64,000 bases of DNA from positions 21,281,165-21,345,164 of the forward strand of contig OU015538.1 of assembly GCA_907165065.1 (NCBI GenBank), given 5' to 3'. Positions 24,123-35,560 of this stretch are shown one piece after another. Numbering within the stretch: the first letter of the stretch is position 1; every line of letters begins with the position of its first letter. The DNA comes from Caprimulgus europaeus. Lineage: Eukaryota; Chordata; Aves; Caprimulgiformes; Caprimulgidae. Under the pieces are notes generated by a model that was not told where the DNA came from, did not search any database, and saw only the letters and a program-made list of their open reading frames with translations. The position numbers and the translations under genes are program-made.

Positions 24123-25805
24123 GGGGGCAGCTCCCACCCTGCTGTACCCCCGGGAGCCTCTGCTGCTGTGGTGAGAGCCGGGGGACGGACAGACACGCCC
24201 GGGTGGACAGACACACGCACACACAATTTTTATAGGAGCCTCTAAGAAACTTGGTGCAAAAATCCCTTTGGAAATGGAGCTGCTAAATCACAGAGGAACA
24301 TCTGACCACGTCCCAGGGAAGATCGGTGTGTCCCAGCTGAAGTCCCCACTGCAGCTGTGCTGGTGGCCCTGGGTGAAGGGTGCTCTCAGGGGGTGTTCTC
24401 GGGGGGATGTTCTTAGGAGGGTGTTCTTGGGGTGATGTTCTCGGGGGTGTTCTCAGGGGGGTGTTCTTGGGGGGCCACGCACAGAGGCGCGGGGCGAGCT
24501 GCTGGCAGAAGCGCAGCTGCAGCGTGGAATGCATTTCTGGGGAGATTTTTATGGAGGGAATGCTGATGAGTAATAAACAAGGTGCTGCCTGAGTCTTGCT
24601 TGGAGGAAAGAGGGGAGGGAGCGGAGGGGCCGAGGGAAAGAAAGGAGCACAAGGAAGAAGTGAAAGAAGGAAAGCAATGACCTTGGTGAGCTTTTCTGGC
24701 CGCTCTCCAGGTCGCAGGCTGATGCCAGAAAAGCCTCCGAGTCCCTTTTGGCTGGGAGTGCGCTCCCGCGCTGGGTGAATCACACACACATTTCTGGAAC
24801 ATGACACGGTCACAGTTGCAAACTCGCAGTAATTAGAGAAACTACAAGACCAAGGCAGGGGAAAAAACCAAAATATGAGTCACACATGGAAGTGGTGTTA
24901 CTGGACTGCAGGAGAATCGGCTCTGCAGATTTCCCAGGTAAGTGTCCATCAGCCCCCCCGCTGCCAGGAGGGGCTCCTCACCGCTGCCCTCACCCTGCCC
25001 TAGCGGCGGCTCTGGAAGAGGCTGGGAGACATCAGGACGTGTCTGCACAGGGGAGCGAAATTACACTGAGGCAGGGCGTGAGATTCCTGCAGGATGACTC
25101 CAGCCCCAACCATCCTGTGACTCGGTGGCTCTGGATGAGGAAGAGCTGTTGTGCAGTTACTCCCAGTGGGGTTGTTCTTGCTCCACGCCGGGGGTATCAC
25201 TATCCCCTTCCACCCATGAACATGGCTGTTTCAAAAGAAGCTTCTCTTACACCAGAACAAGACCCACCATGGCAGGAGTAGATCACAAGGAGTTATTTCA
25301 GCACAGGTAGATCCTCAGGGTGCCAGGGGAGATCAGCTGCTCCAGGCCAGGCCATGCGTGGGCTGGGAGCCTTCTCCCACCCTCCAGCACGTACCAGCAA
25401 ATGGTGACCTGTGATGACTCAGTTCACCACTGCATCAGGATGCTGCTCATTCCTGAGGAGAGCAAGCCCCACACCAACCCACTACGTTCAGGGGAGCTTC
25501 ATCAATCATGCAGACAGTCTTGTTTCCAATGAGCTGATGGATGGAGCTTTCATCCCTTGCTTTGCCTGACCCTTCTGCTGCTGTTCATTAACACCACAAA
25601 GGGGGTTTTAACCTGGGAGCAAACCCACCTCTCCTTTGTTTGCATAACTCTCCTGAGACATCACATTTGGCTCAGGGAAAACCCTGCTCTGAGCAGAGAG
25701 CTGCTGTCCCACCAGGGCTGTGTGTCCCGAGCAGTCCTGGCAGGACATGTCGGCATGGCTGATGGGTGAGCATCACATCATCGCATTGCATCATCACATT
25801 GCATC
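24123..25805. other. Unique non-coding DNA
   Basis: Includes a degenerate G-rich tandem repeat (24377-24474) and a purine-rich stretch at about 24600-24680. No exon, RNA gene or interspersed repeat is recognised. Confidence 0.5.
24377..24474. repeat. Degenerate G-rich tandem repeat (GTGTTCTCGGGG-like)
   Basis: Five to six imperfect units of about 15-20 bp built around GGGTGTTCTCGG or GGGTGTTCTTGG. Unit length varies, so the array is decayed or formed by unequal slippage. It contains several G3-G6 runs. Confidence 0.75.
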
Positions 25806-25890
25806 ATCACATCACATCACATCACATCACATCACATCACATCACATCACATCACATCACATCACATCACATCACATCACATCACATCAC
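25806..25890. repeat. ATCAC pentanucleotide array, 17 perfect units
   Basis: Seventeen uninterrupted copies of ATCAC. Degenerate related sequence (CATCACATCATCGCATTGCATC and similar) extends from about 25771 and to about 25921. Perfect copies in the middle and decayed edges are typical of an active, variable microsatellite. Confidence 0.97.
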
Positions 25891-25921
25891 TGTGTGGCAT
25901 CTCATCTCATCACACCCCAAT

Positions 25922-27041
25922 GCAGCACGTGCCATCACACCTCTGGGTGACCTGGTGGGAAGGAGAGCTGGGCTCAGAGCGTGGTGTCACCGCGCGTTGC
26001 AACACAACTGCCTGGATATCAGAAAGCGTGAGCTCACACCAGGGGCAGGACATGGCCCTTGTCTGCAGGTGTAACTCCTGTCCAGCTGCCAGGGCAGTGG
26101 GGCTGCCAGCGCCAGTGGATGCTCCATTCAGACAAGGCCAAAGGGTGGATTACCCACCGGAGGATGGAGTGATGCTATGGACACGAAATCTTCCTGCAAT
26201 ACTCCGAGACAGATTGTTCCATCTCCCTGCCAAGAAATCAAACATTCCTGCTAGAGTCAGGGCTTTCACAGAAGCCCCCTCTGGGACATCAAGTGAGGCT
26301 AAGACAACAGTCCAGAGCTTTGCGAGCAAATCATGAGTCCCCAGTGTCTCTCCAGCTGGCAGGACCATCATTGACCTAAATGGCCTTGTCCTCCCTGAAG
26401 CAGCTCTGTCAATTTGGCCACGATCCACTTAATAATGGAGCTTGAGTATAAAGATGTATCCAGGCCCAACCACAAAACAGCTGGAGACTGTAGGGTTGAC
26501 TTAATCCTGGTAGAATAAAACGGGGAAACTAGTGGGAGTCAGCGAGGATGCTGCTGGCTGGGTTTTGAGCAGTGCTGAGTAATAAAAGGGATCAAATGTG
26601 TGAGGCACAAGCTGTCTGGAGCCACAGTTGTTGTTGTTGTTTTAACTAATTGAATTTTAGAGCTGGTGAAAGGTACCAGATTGACAGCTCTGGGGAACGG
26701 TGTCTGCTCCTCAGATCAGGTACAGCCCAGGCAGCGAATCCCCTCTTAATCCCCATCCTCATCCAGACACCGTGCTTGCCTCTCGCGGGGAGAAAGTCAT
26801 TCGGCCCCGACACATGGAGCCCTTCCCCTCCACAGCTGGGACCTGAGCTGGGTGAGGGGTCTGCATCCCCCGGCAGACCCCTGCCAGACTTCCTGGAGAT
26901 GCTCCAAGGCTCACAGGGGGAAACACCTTCAGGTCTGGGCGGGGTGGGACAAGTGACCTGTCACATCCCTGTTGCAGGGATTGTCCTCGCAGAGGGGCAG
27001 GGGCTGCACCAGGGCAAGTGGCACAGGAAAGGTGCTTTTCT
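25922..27041. other. Unique non-coding DNA
   Basis: Mostly GC-rich unique DNA. An AT-richer segment at about 26420-26650 includes CTTAATAATGG and TTGACTTAATCC and ends in a short GTT run. No gene is recognised. Confidence 0.5.
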
Positions 27042-27412
27042 TCCTGGAGAAGAGGAGGCTGAGGGGAGACCTTCTGGCTCTGTCCAAGTCCCTGCAAGGA
27101 GGGTGCAGAGAGGTGGGGGTGGGTCTGTTCAACCAAGGACCAAGGGACAGGACAAGAGGAAATGGCCTCCAGTTGTGCCCAGGGTAGTTGAGATGAGATG
27201 TGAGGAAGAACTTCTTTGCTGAAAGGGTTCTGAGGCATTGGAAGGGGTTGCCCAGGGCAGTGGTGGAGTCCCCATCCCTGGAGGGATTGAAGAGTCATGT
27301 AGACACAGTGCTGAGGGACATGGGTCAGTGGGGACTGGTCAGTGTTGGGTTCATGGTTGGACTCGATGAGCTTCAAGGGCTTTTCCCATCCAGGAGATTC
27401 TGGGATTCTCTG
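27042..27412 (+). mobile_element. CR1 LINE 3' fragment (young group)
   Basis: About 370 bp from the [10 protein letters not shown] region of CR1 ORF2 to the 3' end, with the frame open from the [10 protein letters not shown] segment to GNGLQL and again from [13 protein letters not shown] to the end. The tail reads GATTCTGGGATTCTCTGA. It belongs to the young near-identical group and differs from the copy at 8890-9531 at only a few positions. Confidence 0.93.
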
Positions 27413-28868
27413 ACTGACCACGCAGGTCCCCTCACTGCGGTGTCTCTCTCACTGAGGTCACATTTGCTCTTGCTCACTGGGCTGAGCAGAGCCCTGCTTG
27501 GCTGGGCTGTGTCAGTCCCTATAGCGTGACCCAGGCATTGCTGGGAGCGGGTGTGGGCCCAGCCCCGCAGGATGTCACATTTCCAGCTGGGGCAGCGCAT
27601 GGGAACTGCAGCCCTGTTAATAACAAGGTGTGCCCATCCCTGCCAGTCCTGGGAGGAGGGAAACGAAAACAAGGAAGGATTAAAAAAGCCCTGGCTTTGC
27701 TGCGTCTCGCCCTGGATCGCTTTCATTCCAGTTCTTGCTACGGAGTTGAGCTGGCTTGGGGTTTTTTTTTAAGTGATCCCAAAATAGCTGACCGGCACGG
27801 CCCCGCGCCGTCCTGCTTGCAGCTGCAGCTCAGCCTGTCGCTTGTCCCCAGCAGGAGAAGTGTCCCCAGCAGGACTCGTCACAGCCGATTTGGGATCTGC
27901 CAGCATCTGACATGCGAAAAAGGGAAAAGTCACAACTTTCTCTTTGAGCAGAGCCGTGCTGGGGACAAGTACCCAGCCCCTGTGTACATCTCTGTAACAG
28001 AAAGCTAAATGCGGCTTTTCATATCTGCGTTCCCCCTTTGGGAGGGATGTCTGGGCTGGAGGACGTGGGGATCTGCTGTCTTTCAACGTCACTTCAGTAA
28101 TCAAAGTCCTGCAGACGAGGCTCTCGCCTCAGCTGCTGCGGGCTGGGGCTGGTGAGGACGCTCGGTATCGTCTCCCCGCTTGTGGCCAGCCCGGTCCTGC
28201 TAATTACTGAGCCGCCGCTGTCCGCAAACCCCGCGTGCGTCACAAGCCCAGCACCAAGGGGAGCCGGCGTGAGTCAGACCTGAAAGCCCTGAGAAACACG
28301 GCCAGGCTCAGAGCTGGCAGCACCCGAGCGGAGCGGTGGCCGGTGTGAGGGTGCTGAGCCCCGTCCCTGCCCGCCGTGGCCGCTGGCCCTGCTCGCCCAT
28401 AGGGACACGCAGCGCGATGGAGGATGGAGCTGAGCAAAGCCCTCTGGGTTACATCCACCCTGTGCCCTCCTGCAACACCTGGTCTGTGGCACTTTGGGAC
28501 AGGAGGAAACCATCTGGTCCTGAGCTGATGCCACAGCCCGGGGGTGTTGCTGGGTCAGGGGGCACCCGGTCGGTGCCGGGTACTCCTCCGTGCCGGGTAC
28601 CCCACAGCCAGCAGAGCCTTCCCGCGGTGGCAGCCAGCGGCACAGGGAAGCAGCAGGGACAGAGCAGAGCTGCTGGTGCAGGATCAGGACCCCGTTCCTG
28701 CCTGGCCTGCTGTTTCCATCTCTGGTTTACAGAGAGACAGTGGGATCTGGAGAGCTGAAGGAGAGATGTGAAACACAGCACAGCCCATGCCCAGTGAGAG
28801 AGAAGGGTTCAGTGATCCAGATCCAATCCCAGATCCGATCCCAAACCACACAGAACCTTTTCTTGCTG
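27413..28868. other. Unique DNA with a CpG-rich part
   Basis: The part at about 28110-28420 is enriched in CpG and includes CTAATTACTGAGCC (near 28199) and GTGAGTCAG (near 28269), resembling homeodomain and AP-1/MAF-type sites. Small imperfect duplications lie at about 27847-27875 and 28570-28605. No transcript can be defined. Confidence 0.45.
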
Positions 28869-28990
28869 ATCACAGAATCCCAGACTGGTTTGGGTTGGGA
28901 GGGACCTTAAAGCTCATCCAGTCAGAACCCCCCTGCCATCAGCAGGGACACCTTCCACTAGACCAGGTTGCTCAAAGCCTCATCCAGCCC
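28869..28990 (-). mobile_element. CR1 LINE 3' end fragment
   Basis: On the minus strand this reads GGCTGGATGAGGCTTTGAGC, then a GGTCTAGTGGAAGGTGTCCC block, a TTTAAGGTCCCTCCCAACCC block and a terminal GGGATTCTGTGAT. It is only the last 120 bp of the element. The same 3' end type occurs at 36396-36608 and 58759-58942. Confidence 0.92.
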
Positions 28991-30010
28991 AAAGCCTGAT
29001 GCTGCCAGTCGGGGGGGTCACCCTGCAGCAAGGTGTCCTCCCTGGGGGGTGCAGGCAGCGAGGGGACAGCAGCACCCTCCTGCAAGCCCAGACACTGCTG
29101 GTGCTCAGAGCTGAACCAGAATTGAAATGCAGACAGCAGCGGTCTGACAGCAAAGCTGGGGAGAGCCCTCCCGACCCGTGCGTGCCACTGGCGGTCCCTT
29201 GCTGGAGGTGACACGTGCTCTTTGTCTGGTGGCACAGCGGTTGATTTGCAGTCAGGCAGAGGCGTCTCTGGCAGACAGAGATTCCCCAACGGCGCTCGCT
29301 TCATTTGAAGTAAAACTCTGATATGAAACCCGTGGTAGGTGGCACTGGCTCTGAGCCACAGCCCGGCTGGCTGGAGGGCAGGATGATGCTCTGCCACCCT
29401 TGGCGGTGGGTGCAGAGCTGCTGCTCCCCTGCCAGAGTCACTGTAATTAGGTCACGTTTCAGAAATGAGCCATGTGTTGTTAGGATGAGCTGTCAGGTGT
29501 CAGGGGGTGTTGTATCGTGCAGTCAAGGAGACCTTTCATACCTGGTGAAGAACCCACACTCTGAAAGTCCACCCCATTTGGGCTGCTGCAGATTGGGCAT
29601 CTGACACCAGAGACACCCAGAGCTGGGGGTCAGCCAGCCCTGGTGAGATACCCCACCATGCTCTCATCTACAGCTGTCCTGCCCCAGCATCCCCAAAGAG
29701 CACCCTCTCCTCTCCCAGCACTGACAGCTCCTCCTCCTCCTCCTGGGCCAGAGGTGACCTTGAGCCAGGGACTGAATGCAAACCTCAGCCTTGAGTTTCA
29801 GATGGCCCTGGGTTTCCAGTCTTCAGATTTGGGTTTCTGGTTCTGCTTGATAGGAAGAGAAACAGCAACTGGATATTTCAGTCCAGCCCCTGTTGCACTC
29901 CTGCCTGCTCTGCAAGTCCTGTGTGTGCTGCCCCAGAGGAGCAGGGTATCTCTTGGAGGACATGTCCTTCTGTTCCCATCATGGCACGGCCATCAGTGGA
30001 TGATCAGAGG
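28991..30010. other. Unique non-coding DNA
   Basis: No repeat or gene is recognised between the two flanking minus-strand CR1 fragments. A short CTC run lies near 29730-29742. Confidence 0.5.
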
Positions 30011-30200
30011 AATCATAGAATCATTGAGGTTGGAAAGGACCTCCAAGATCATCAAGTCCACCTGTCAACCCAACACCACCATGCCCATTAAACCATGTCC
30101 TGAAGTGCTGTGTCTACATGTTTGTTGGACACCTCCAGGGATGGGGACTCCACCACTTCCCTGGGCAGCCTGTTCCAGTGCTTGACCAGGAAGAAGCAGC
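30011..30200 (-). mobile_element. CR1 LINE 3' fragment (older subgroup)
   Basis: Minus-strand CR1 3' end. The low-coordinate side carries AATCATAGAATCATTGAGG, then GGTTGGAAAGGACCTCCAAG, and it reads back into CR1 ORF2 ([17 protein letters not shown]). The frame is open over the whole fragment. Similarity fades at about 30200. Divergence from the other copies suggests an older subfamily. Confidence 0.9.
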
Positions 30201-31419
30201 AGACAATACCCTGTACAGAGAGAGAGACGCTTGCAGCTTGCAGCCACCTGAAGATGAGGATGGCCTCACATCTGAACTGTGTCTGGAGGAGCCATGAGGA
30301 CTCTGTGCTGTCTGAGTTTGCCTCATTCCCTCCTGAATGTCTTCTCCTTTCCACCTCTGCAGCCACCCATGGCAGCGAGTGGGGTGGCTGGCTGGTGTGG
30401 AGATACCTCCCACTGGTGACTGCAGGATGGAGCTCCAGCAGATGGGACCAGGTGTCACATCCAAGCTCACAGGGCAGAGGGAAGCGATGGCAACAGCAGA
30501 AGAGGATGGAGAGACAAACGGCTGTGTCCTGTGTGCCAGCGCTAGCGAGGGAGGGTGTGCTCCAAACACTGATGACATGGCAGCAGCCACTGCTGGAGCC
30601 ATGAGATCCCTGCTCCAGCAATACGGAGCTGATGGAGCAGAGCAGAGAGCCCAGGTCACATCCAGGGGAGCCACTGAGTCTGTCTGACCGTGTCTCTCAC
30701 CCTCTGATGCTCTGCACAAAGATGCAGTGACTTGGAAACGTGGATTTTGGAGCCTGAACTTTAATCATCTCAACTACTTCTGCCTGGTTGCACTTGAAGA
30801 GGACAGCATCCCAATGTCAGAGAGGAGCACCGCTGGCCCTGCAGCTGGGGCTGAGGCAGACACAGGCTGGGCCATCTGAGAAGCTCTTCCTGGAGCATTA
30901 AATATGGGAAACGTGCTTCCAAGCACTGTCCCCTTCCTGGGAGAGGAAGGACACACGGTTGACATTGTGAGGGACAGTGTTTAATATTTATCACGACATA
31001 CCCAGAGGCACTGCTGGAGAGCAGCCAGCCTGAGTGGCCACCACGGCAAAGGGTCCTCTCCAAAATGCTGGCCTCAGCCCCCTGGCTGGAGGCTCTGGGC
31101 AGGGAGTGGGGGCTGTGATGTGCCCTGGCTCCTGCCTCTCTCGTCCAAATGCAAGGTTGCCTTGGAGACACTGGGACAAGCTCCATCCTGATGGCTCTGA
31201 TGGCTCTAAGAGGAGCCTCCAAGGGTGTCATCTCTACCTTGTTGAGTGGCATCACCCAGCCAGCAGATCATCCTGCTCCTTGCCAGGCATTGCGATTGGG
31301 GTTGTCCCGGTGCCATGGGGCAGTCCCGGGCACTGCAGGGGTGCAGGTGGCAATATTGAGATGCCCCCACAGCCCACAGAGCTCACAAAGCCGTGTCTGT
31401 CCTGTGTTAGAGATCTGAG

Positions 31420-31720
31420 CTCAAACAATGAGGGTAATGGACAGGAAATGAGAGATAAGTAGGTGGTTTGACAGGATTAGGGATAAGCAAAAGAAACATA
31501 ATTATGTGATAGCTGCTATCGGACAAGGGCTCCTGCGAAAGGGAATGTAAATGACCGACAAAAAAAAGCACTACACCAGATCAAACAGCTCCACTTTGCA
31601 GATAACAGCCCAAAAACACCGGGTATAAATATTTATCACAGATGAATTCTCCAAACACTCCCCACTCACCATCATATTAACAATAGATGGGATTGGGGAT
31701 AATAAAGGCTTTTCACAATC
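31420..31720. promoter_or_regulatory. AT-rich element with GATA- and TATA-like motifs, candidate enhancer
   Basis: About 300 bp of low-GC unique sequence with repeated GATAAG and GATAAC motifs (for example about 31455, 31484 and 31602), ATAATTATG near 31499 and TATAAATATTTAT at 31624-31636. The contrast with the GC-rich surroundings suggests a conserved non-coding element. Role and conservation are unproven. Confidence 0.3.
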
Positions 31721-31722
31721 TT

Positions 31723-31744
31723 CCCCCCCCCCCCCTTTTTTTTT
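31723..31744. repeat. C13-T9 homopolymer junction
   Basis: Thirteen C are followed directly by nine T on the plus strand. A simple-sequence run like this is prone to length errors in sequencing and replication. Confidence 0.95.
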
Positions 31745-32429
31745 CCTGGGGCTTTTCTACACGCACAGCTGTGGGTGTGTGCGGGAGATAGCGGGTGTGC
31801 CCCTCGGTGTGCGGGTGGAGGCGGGGTCTGGGGGTCCCGGGCTCATCCCAGCTCCTCGGCAGCTCCTCACTGGCTGCTCTGGTGACGCTGGGGCAGCTCA
31901 GCCTGCGCTCGCTCGGAGCATCCCAGGGAAGAGCAGGGCTGCCCCACGCTCCTGCCCGGGGTCCCGGCACACCGGCGCCCTGCGCTGGCTCTGCCATGGT
32001 CTGAAATACTGAGGTGTGCGTTTGCCACCCGGGTGGGCAGCAAAGAGGGCTTGGGGACCCCTTCCCGGGGAAGCACTGGAGCACCAAAGCCAGACTGAAG
32101 CCTGGATGGTTCCTGCTGCTTCTCTCTGCTGAAGGGAAGGGAGGGGACATCCATGAAGGGTGGGCACGCTCCTGTGGAGCCATTGGGAAGCCTCTGCCTG
32201 GGATGAGAGCCAGGCTGGGCCCTTTCCTCACTGCAAGGCACGGTGAAGACGCGCAGCTCTTCGGCACGGAACCCCGAGTGTGGTCCCCCCAGCACAGATC
32301 TCCCCACACGCTGCCCCTCAGGCAGCCACCCTGCTCAGCTCCCTGACTGATTCTGGTTGTTGTTATTTATGTGACAAGAAGGGACACAAAACCTCCATAA
32401 CCTGGGCTTGCAAATTATCGAAGCCCAGG

Positions 32430-32550
32430 AAATGAAAACTCGGCGGCGGCATTAATTGGAGGGCTTTTTAATTAAAATCAGCTTGTTTCCTGATCAAAGA
32501 TTAAAGGAAGGAAGACAGCTGAAAGAAAAAATCGTAATAAAACAATTCCC
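32430..32550. promoter_or_regulatory. TAATTA/TCF-type motif cluster, candidate conserved element
   Basis: Holds ATTAATTG at 32451-32458, TTAATTAA at 32468-32475 and GATCAAAG at 32492-32499, a TCF/LEF-type site. The three lie within 50 bp, just after a small CpG cluster. It is immediately followed by a minus-strand CR1 fragment. The regulatory role is inferred. Confidence 0.3.
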
Positions 32551-32631
32551 TCCCTGCCCCTCTCTGGCACTGATGAGGTGTGGGCTGAGCACCCTGCGCC
32601 ATCCCCGCTGCTTTGCTCTCCAACCTGCTAC

Positions 32632-32966
32632 TGAATCACCTGGATGGGAAAAGCTCATGGAGTCCAACCATGAACCCAGCACTGACCAGTCCCCACTGAC
32701 CCATGTCCCTCAGCACTGTGTCTACACGACTCTTCAGTCCCTCCAGGGATGGGGACTCCACCACTGCCCTGGGCAACCCCTTCCAATGCCTCAGAACCCT
32801 TTCAGCCAAGAAATTCTTCCTCACATCCCATCTCAACTGCCCTGGGCACAACTGGAGCCCATTTCCTCTTGTCCTGTCCCTTGGTCCTTGGTTGAACAGA
32901 CCCATCCCCACCTCTCTCCACCCTCCTTGCAGGGACTTGGACAGAGCCATAAGGTCTCCCCTCACC
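32632..32966 (-). mobile_element. CR1 LINE 3' fragment (young group)
   Basis: Minus-strand copy of about 335 bp from the RGDL region of ORF2 to near the 3' end, with the young-group sequence ([26 protein letters not shown]). Compared with its sister copies it lacks about seven bases in the 3' part, next to AAAAGCTCATGG. Similarity to CR1 ends near 32966. Confidence 0.93.
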
Positions 32967-33264
32967 CACATGCCCTCTCCCTTGTCCCCTGTCCCTGTCC
33001 TGGTCCCTACAAGCCCTCCTGCTCTGCACACCTACCTGTGGCAGTGAGCAGAGGGTACTTTGCCCAGGGCAGAGCCATTCTCAGCTCAGCTTTTTTTTAA
33101 TGAGAATTAAATTCTGTCAGAGAAGTCAGCGTGGCCTCAAGATTGAGCTGCTGTGACTGCCTGGCATCCAATGAGGCTCAACAAAGCCCAGTGCTAACGG
33201 AGACCAGGATTTGCTGCTTTGGAAAGGCTGATGGAAGGAAAAACCAGACAGAGAGGTGAGAATG

Positions 33265-33380
33265 AGAAGAGGAAATTCTTTAATCAATATTTATGAATTG
33301 GCCAAAAAATCTGCAGTTTCTTAAGTCAATAATTTTGGTCAAATATCCTTTTTTTTAATGAAGATTGTAACTGAGCACAA
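33265..33380. promoter_or_regulatory. AT-rich segment, candidate conserved element
   Basis: AT-rich and non-repetitive, with TTTAATCAATATTTATGAATTGG and TCAATAATTTTGGTC-like stretches. It is flagged on composition only. Confidence 0.2.
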
Positions 33381-35419
33381 AACCCGGGAACAGGAACCGG
33401 CTGACAGGAAAGAGGGGAATTGATCACAACGGGGATAGGTGGGAGGCTTTGAAGTTCAGCAGATTGGTGAGGGCAGGTGAAGGCAGAAGGACAAACCTGT
33501 GGCTGGCCGGGCTGTGGCCGCTGAGGAACAGCTCCAGGATGAGGCAGAGCGAGAGCTGTGGCGGTGAGGAAGGCTCATGGCCAGCTCCCAGCAGCGATGG
33601 ACAGTGCTGACAGTGGTGTGGGGAGGGCAGGAGTGCTTGGTCAGCGTCTTGGGGCTCCAGCACGGTGCTCTGCTGTCATGCAAGGCTGCTGAGGGGTGTC
33701 TCGGTCCGATGGCAGCCCCCAAGGATTGTCACACATCCCAGAAGATAAATGTTTTGGAGCAGCTTGGCCTCGGCCCCAGGAGTGCTGAGGCTCCTGAGCA
33801 TGGGGAGAGCCCTGTGGTGGCATCACTGGTGGCACTGGGATGGGGTGCAGGGTGAGTGCTGCATCCTCTGTCCATGCAAAGAGCTAATGGGGTGACCTGG
33901 CCATGCAGAAAAGGGGAAAAAAATGGTCTGTGATTTAATTGAGGAGGAATTAGTGTCAGTCAGCATGGCTGTATGGAAACAGATCAGGCCAAACAAACCT
34001 GGGTTTGCTCTGTAGTGAGATGAGATGCTCGGTTGCAAAGGTGGCCAGGAAGGTGTCTGGGATGTGCCCAAGGTGCTGGGGAGCACCCAAACCCACCCAC
34101 CTGCCCATGGGGGACAGGAGATGGAACAGCCCCTTGGCAGAGCCAAATGCCCAAGGAGATGATTCATTGCAATATTCCTCATGGCCCGTCCCAGACCGTG
34201 CACTTACAGATCAGCAAATCACAAAGTCCTTCAACTTCCAGCAACAACTGAAGACATCGGTGTGTTATTGATGTTCTTCTAACAAATCCCAGCTGAACCC
34301 AAACCCCAGCGCTGTTCCAGCTGCTGAAAACAAACCAGCTCTGGCCCAGCTACAGACCAGGACAGGAGGGCTGCAGGACTGAGTAGAGGCTGAGCCTGGA
34401 CAAGGTCATGGTGGGAATATTAGTGAAGGATATTTCATTCTGGATGGAGGAAGGTGGAAGATTCTCCATCTCCTGGGGTCTTCTCCACTCTGCATGTCTG
34501 TGCTGTGGACATGTCTTCCCCAGCCCATTACCAGCTGCAGCACGGAGTAAACCAGCAAGGCTGCTAAAGCAGGGGTGGGGATGGTGGAGCAGGAGCATCT
34601 GAGCCCCGGGTGGAGGTGAGGGTCCAGCCCTGACCAGGAGAGGTTGAAAGCTGTGGCCAGGGGAGATGATGTGACATCTCCAGGAGGCTCAGCCGTGTCC
34701 CAGCCTGGGCTGTCCCCTGTCCATCAGCTCCCCACCCCTCTGCCACCACAGCACTGGGCACACCTCTGCCTTCTGCAGCACGAGAACCTCTGATAGACAT
34801 CACTGAAAGCCAGGAGGGATGGACAACCTCCAGCGAGACTGTTCTAAGAGCCCTTTGGCTCTCAGACTTAAAAATAAGAAACTGTGGTTCACTGAATACC
34901 GAATCCAGGAAACCCAAGCAGCCCAGATGTCTCCTCTGGAGGACACTAGACGTGGCCACCGGTCTCCATGGGGCCCCGGAGCTGCTGCCCAGCCCAGTCC
35001 TGGGCAGCGGGGCTGGGACAGCCTGGCCCCCTCCCAGCAAAACCCCATCCCCACGTTCCATCTGCAGCAAGGGGGAGAGTGAGGGGTGGGGTGTGGGGAT
35101 TTCTTATGAACTTCGGGGAACTGGAGCTCTTCTCCGCGTCAAGGATATTATTTATGTGCACGAGATGCAGGCTGATGATGAGAAACACATTGATTGAGGT
35201 TTCACAGCTACTGAACACAGTAGATCTGTATCAGTTACACCACAGCCCAAACCTGTGTCAATGTGTTTCTAATAATCAGCTGGCATCTCATTAACATAAA
35301 TAACTGTCTGCTCCCATTTGGGAGAGCGGCTCCATGGCTCCCCCACTGCCCGGTACCCAAGTGCCAGCCGCTTACTGGAACAACCTTTCCTGGGGAAAGG
35401 TGGGGTTGTAGCAAGACAT

Positions 35420-35560
35420 CACTGGTTACATAGTTGTTAGACCTTGGTAAATATGTTTTTAATTAGCAATTAGGACTTAATTAACGTGCTGAAAATATCA
35501 TTTTCCATCTAAATGAAGCTTTTACAGGAAATCTGGAAAGAGAGGTGGGAAGAGGCGAGC
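35420..35560. promoter_or_regulatory. Cluster of three homeodomain-type cores
   Basis: Three ATTA-type sites lie in 27 bp: TAATTAG at 35460-35466, CAATTAG at 35467-35473 and the palindrome TTAATTAA at 35477-35484. AT-rich unique sequence surrounds them. Dense arrays of this kind are common in developmental enhancers. Binding or activity cannot be shown from sequence. Confidence 0.35.

Larger units (their letters stand above)
30201..32631. other. Unique DNA with an AT-rich element and a CpG-rich part
   Basis: Apart from the elements annotated at 31420-31720, 31723-31744 and 32430-32550, this region has a CpG-rich stretch at about 31775-32020. I recognise no gene. Frames of up to about 200 codons around 30.1-30.7 and 31.7-32.3 kb overlap on both strands and lack domains. 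Confidence 0.5.

Noticed and set aside
23386-24222. 278- and 223-codon minus-strand frames
   Set aside because: They are antisense to two plus-strand CR1 fragments and reflect their composition.
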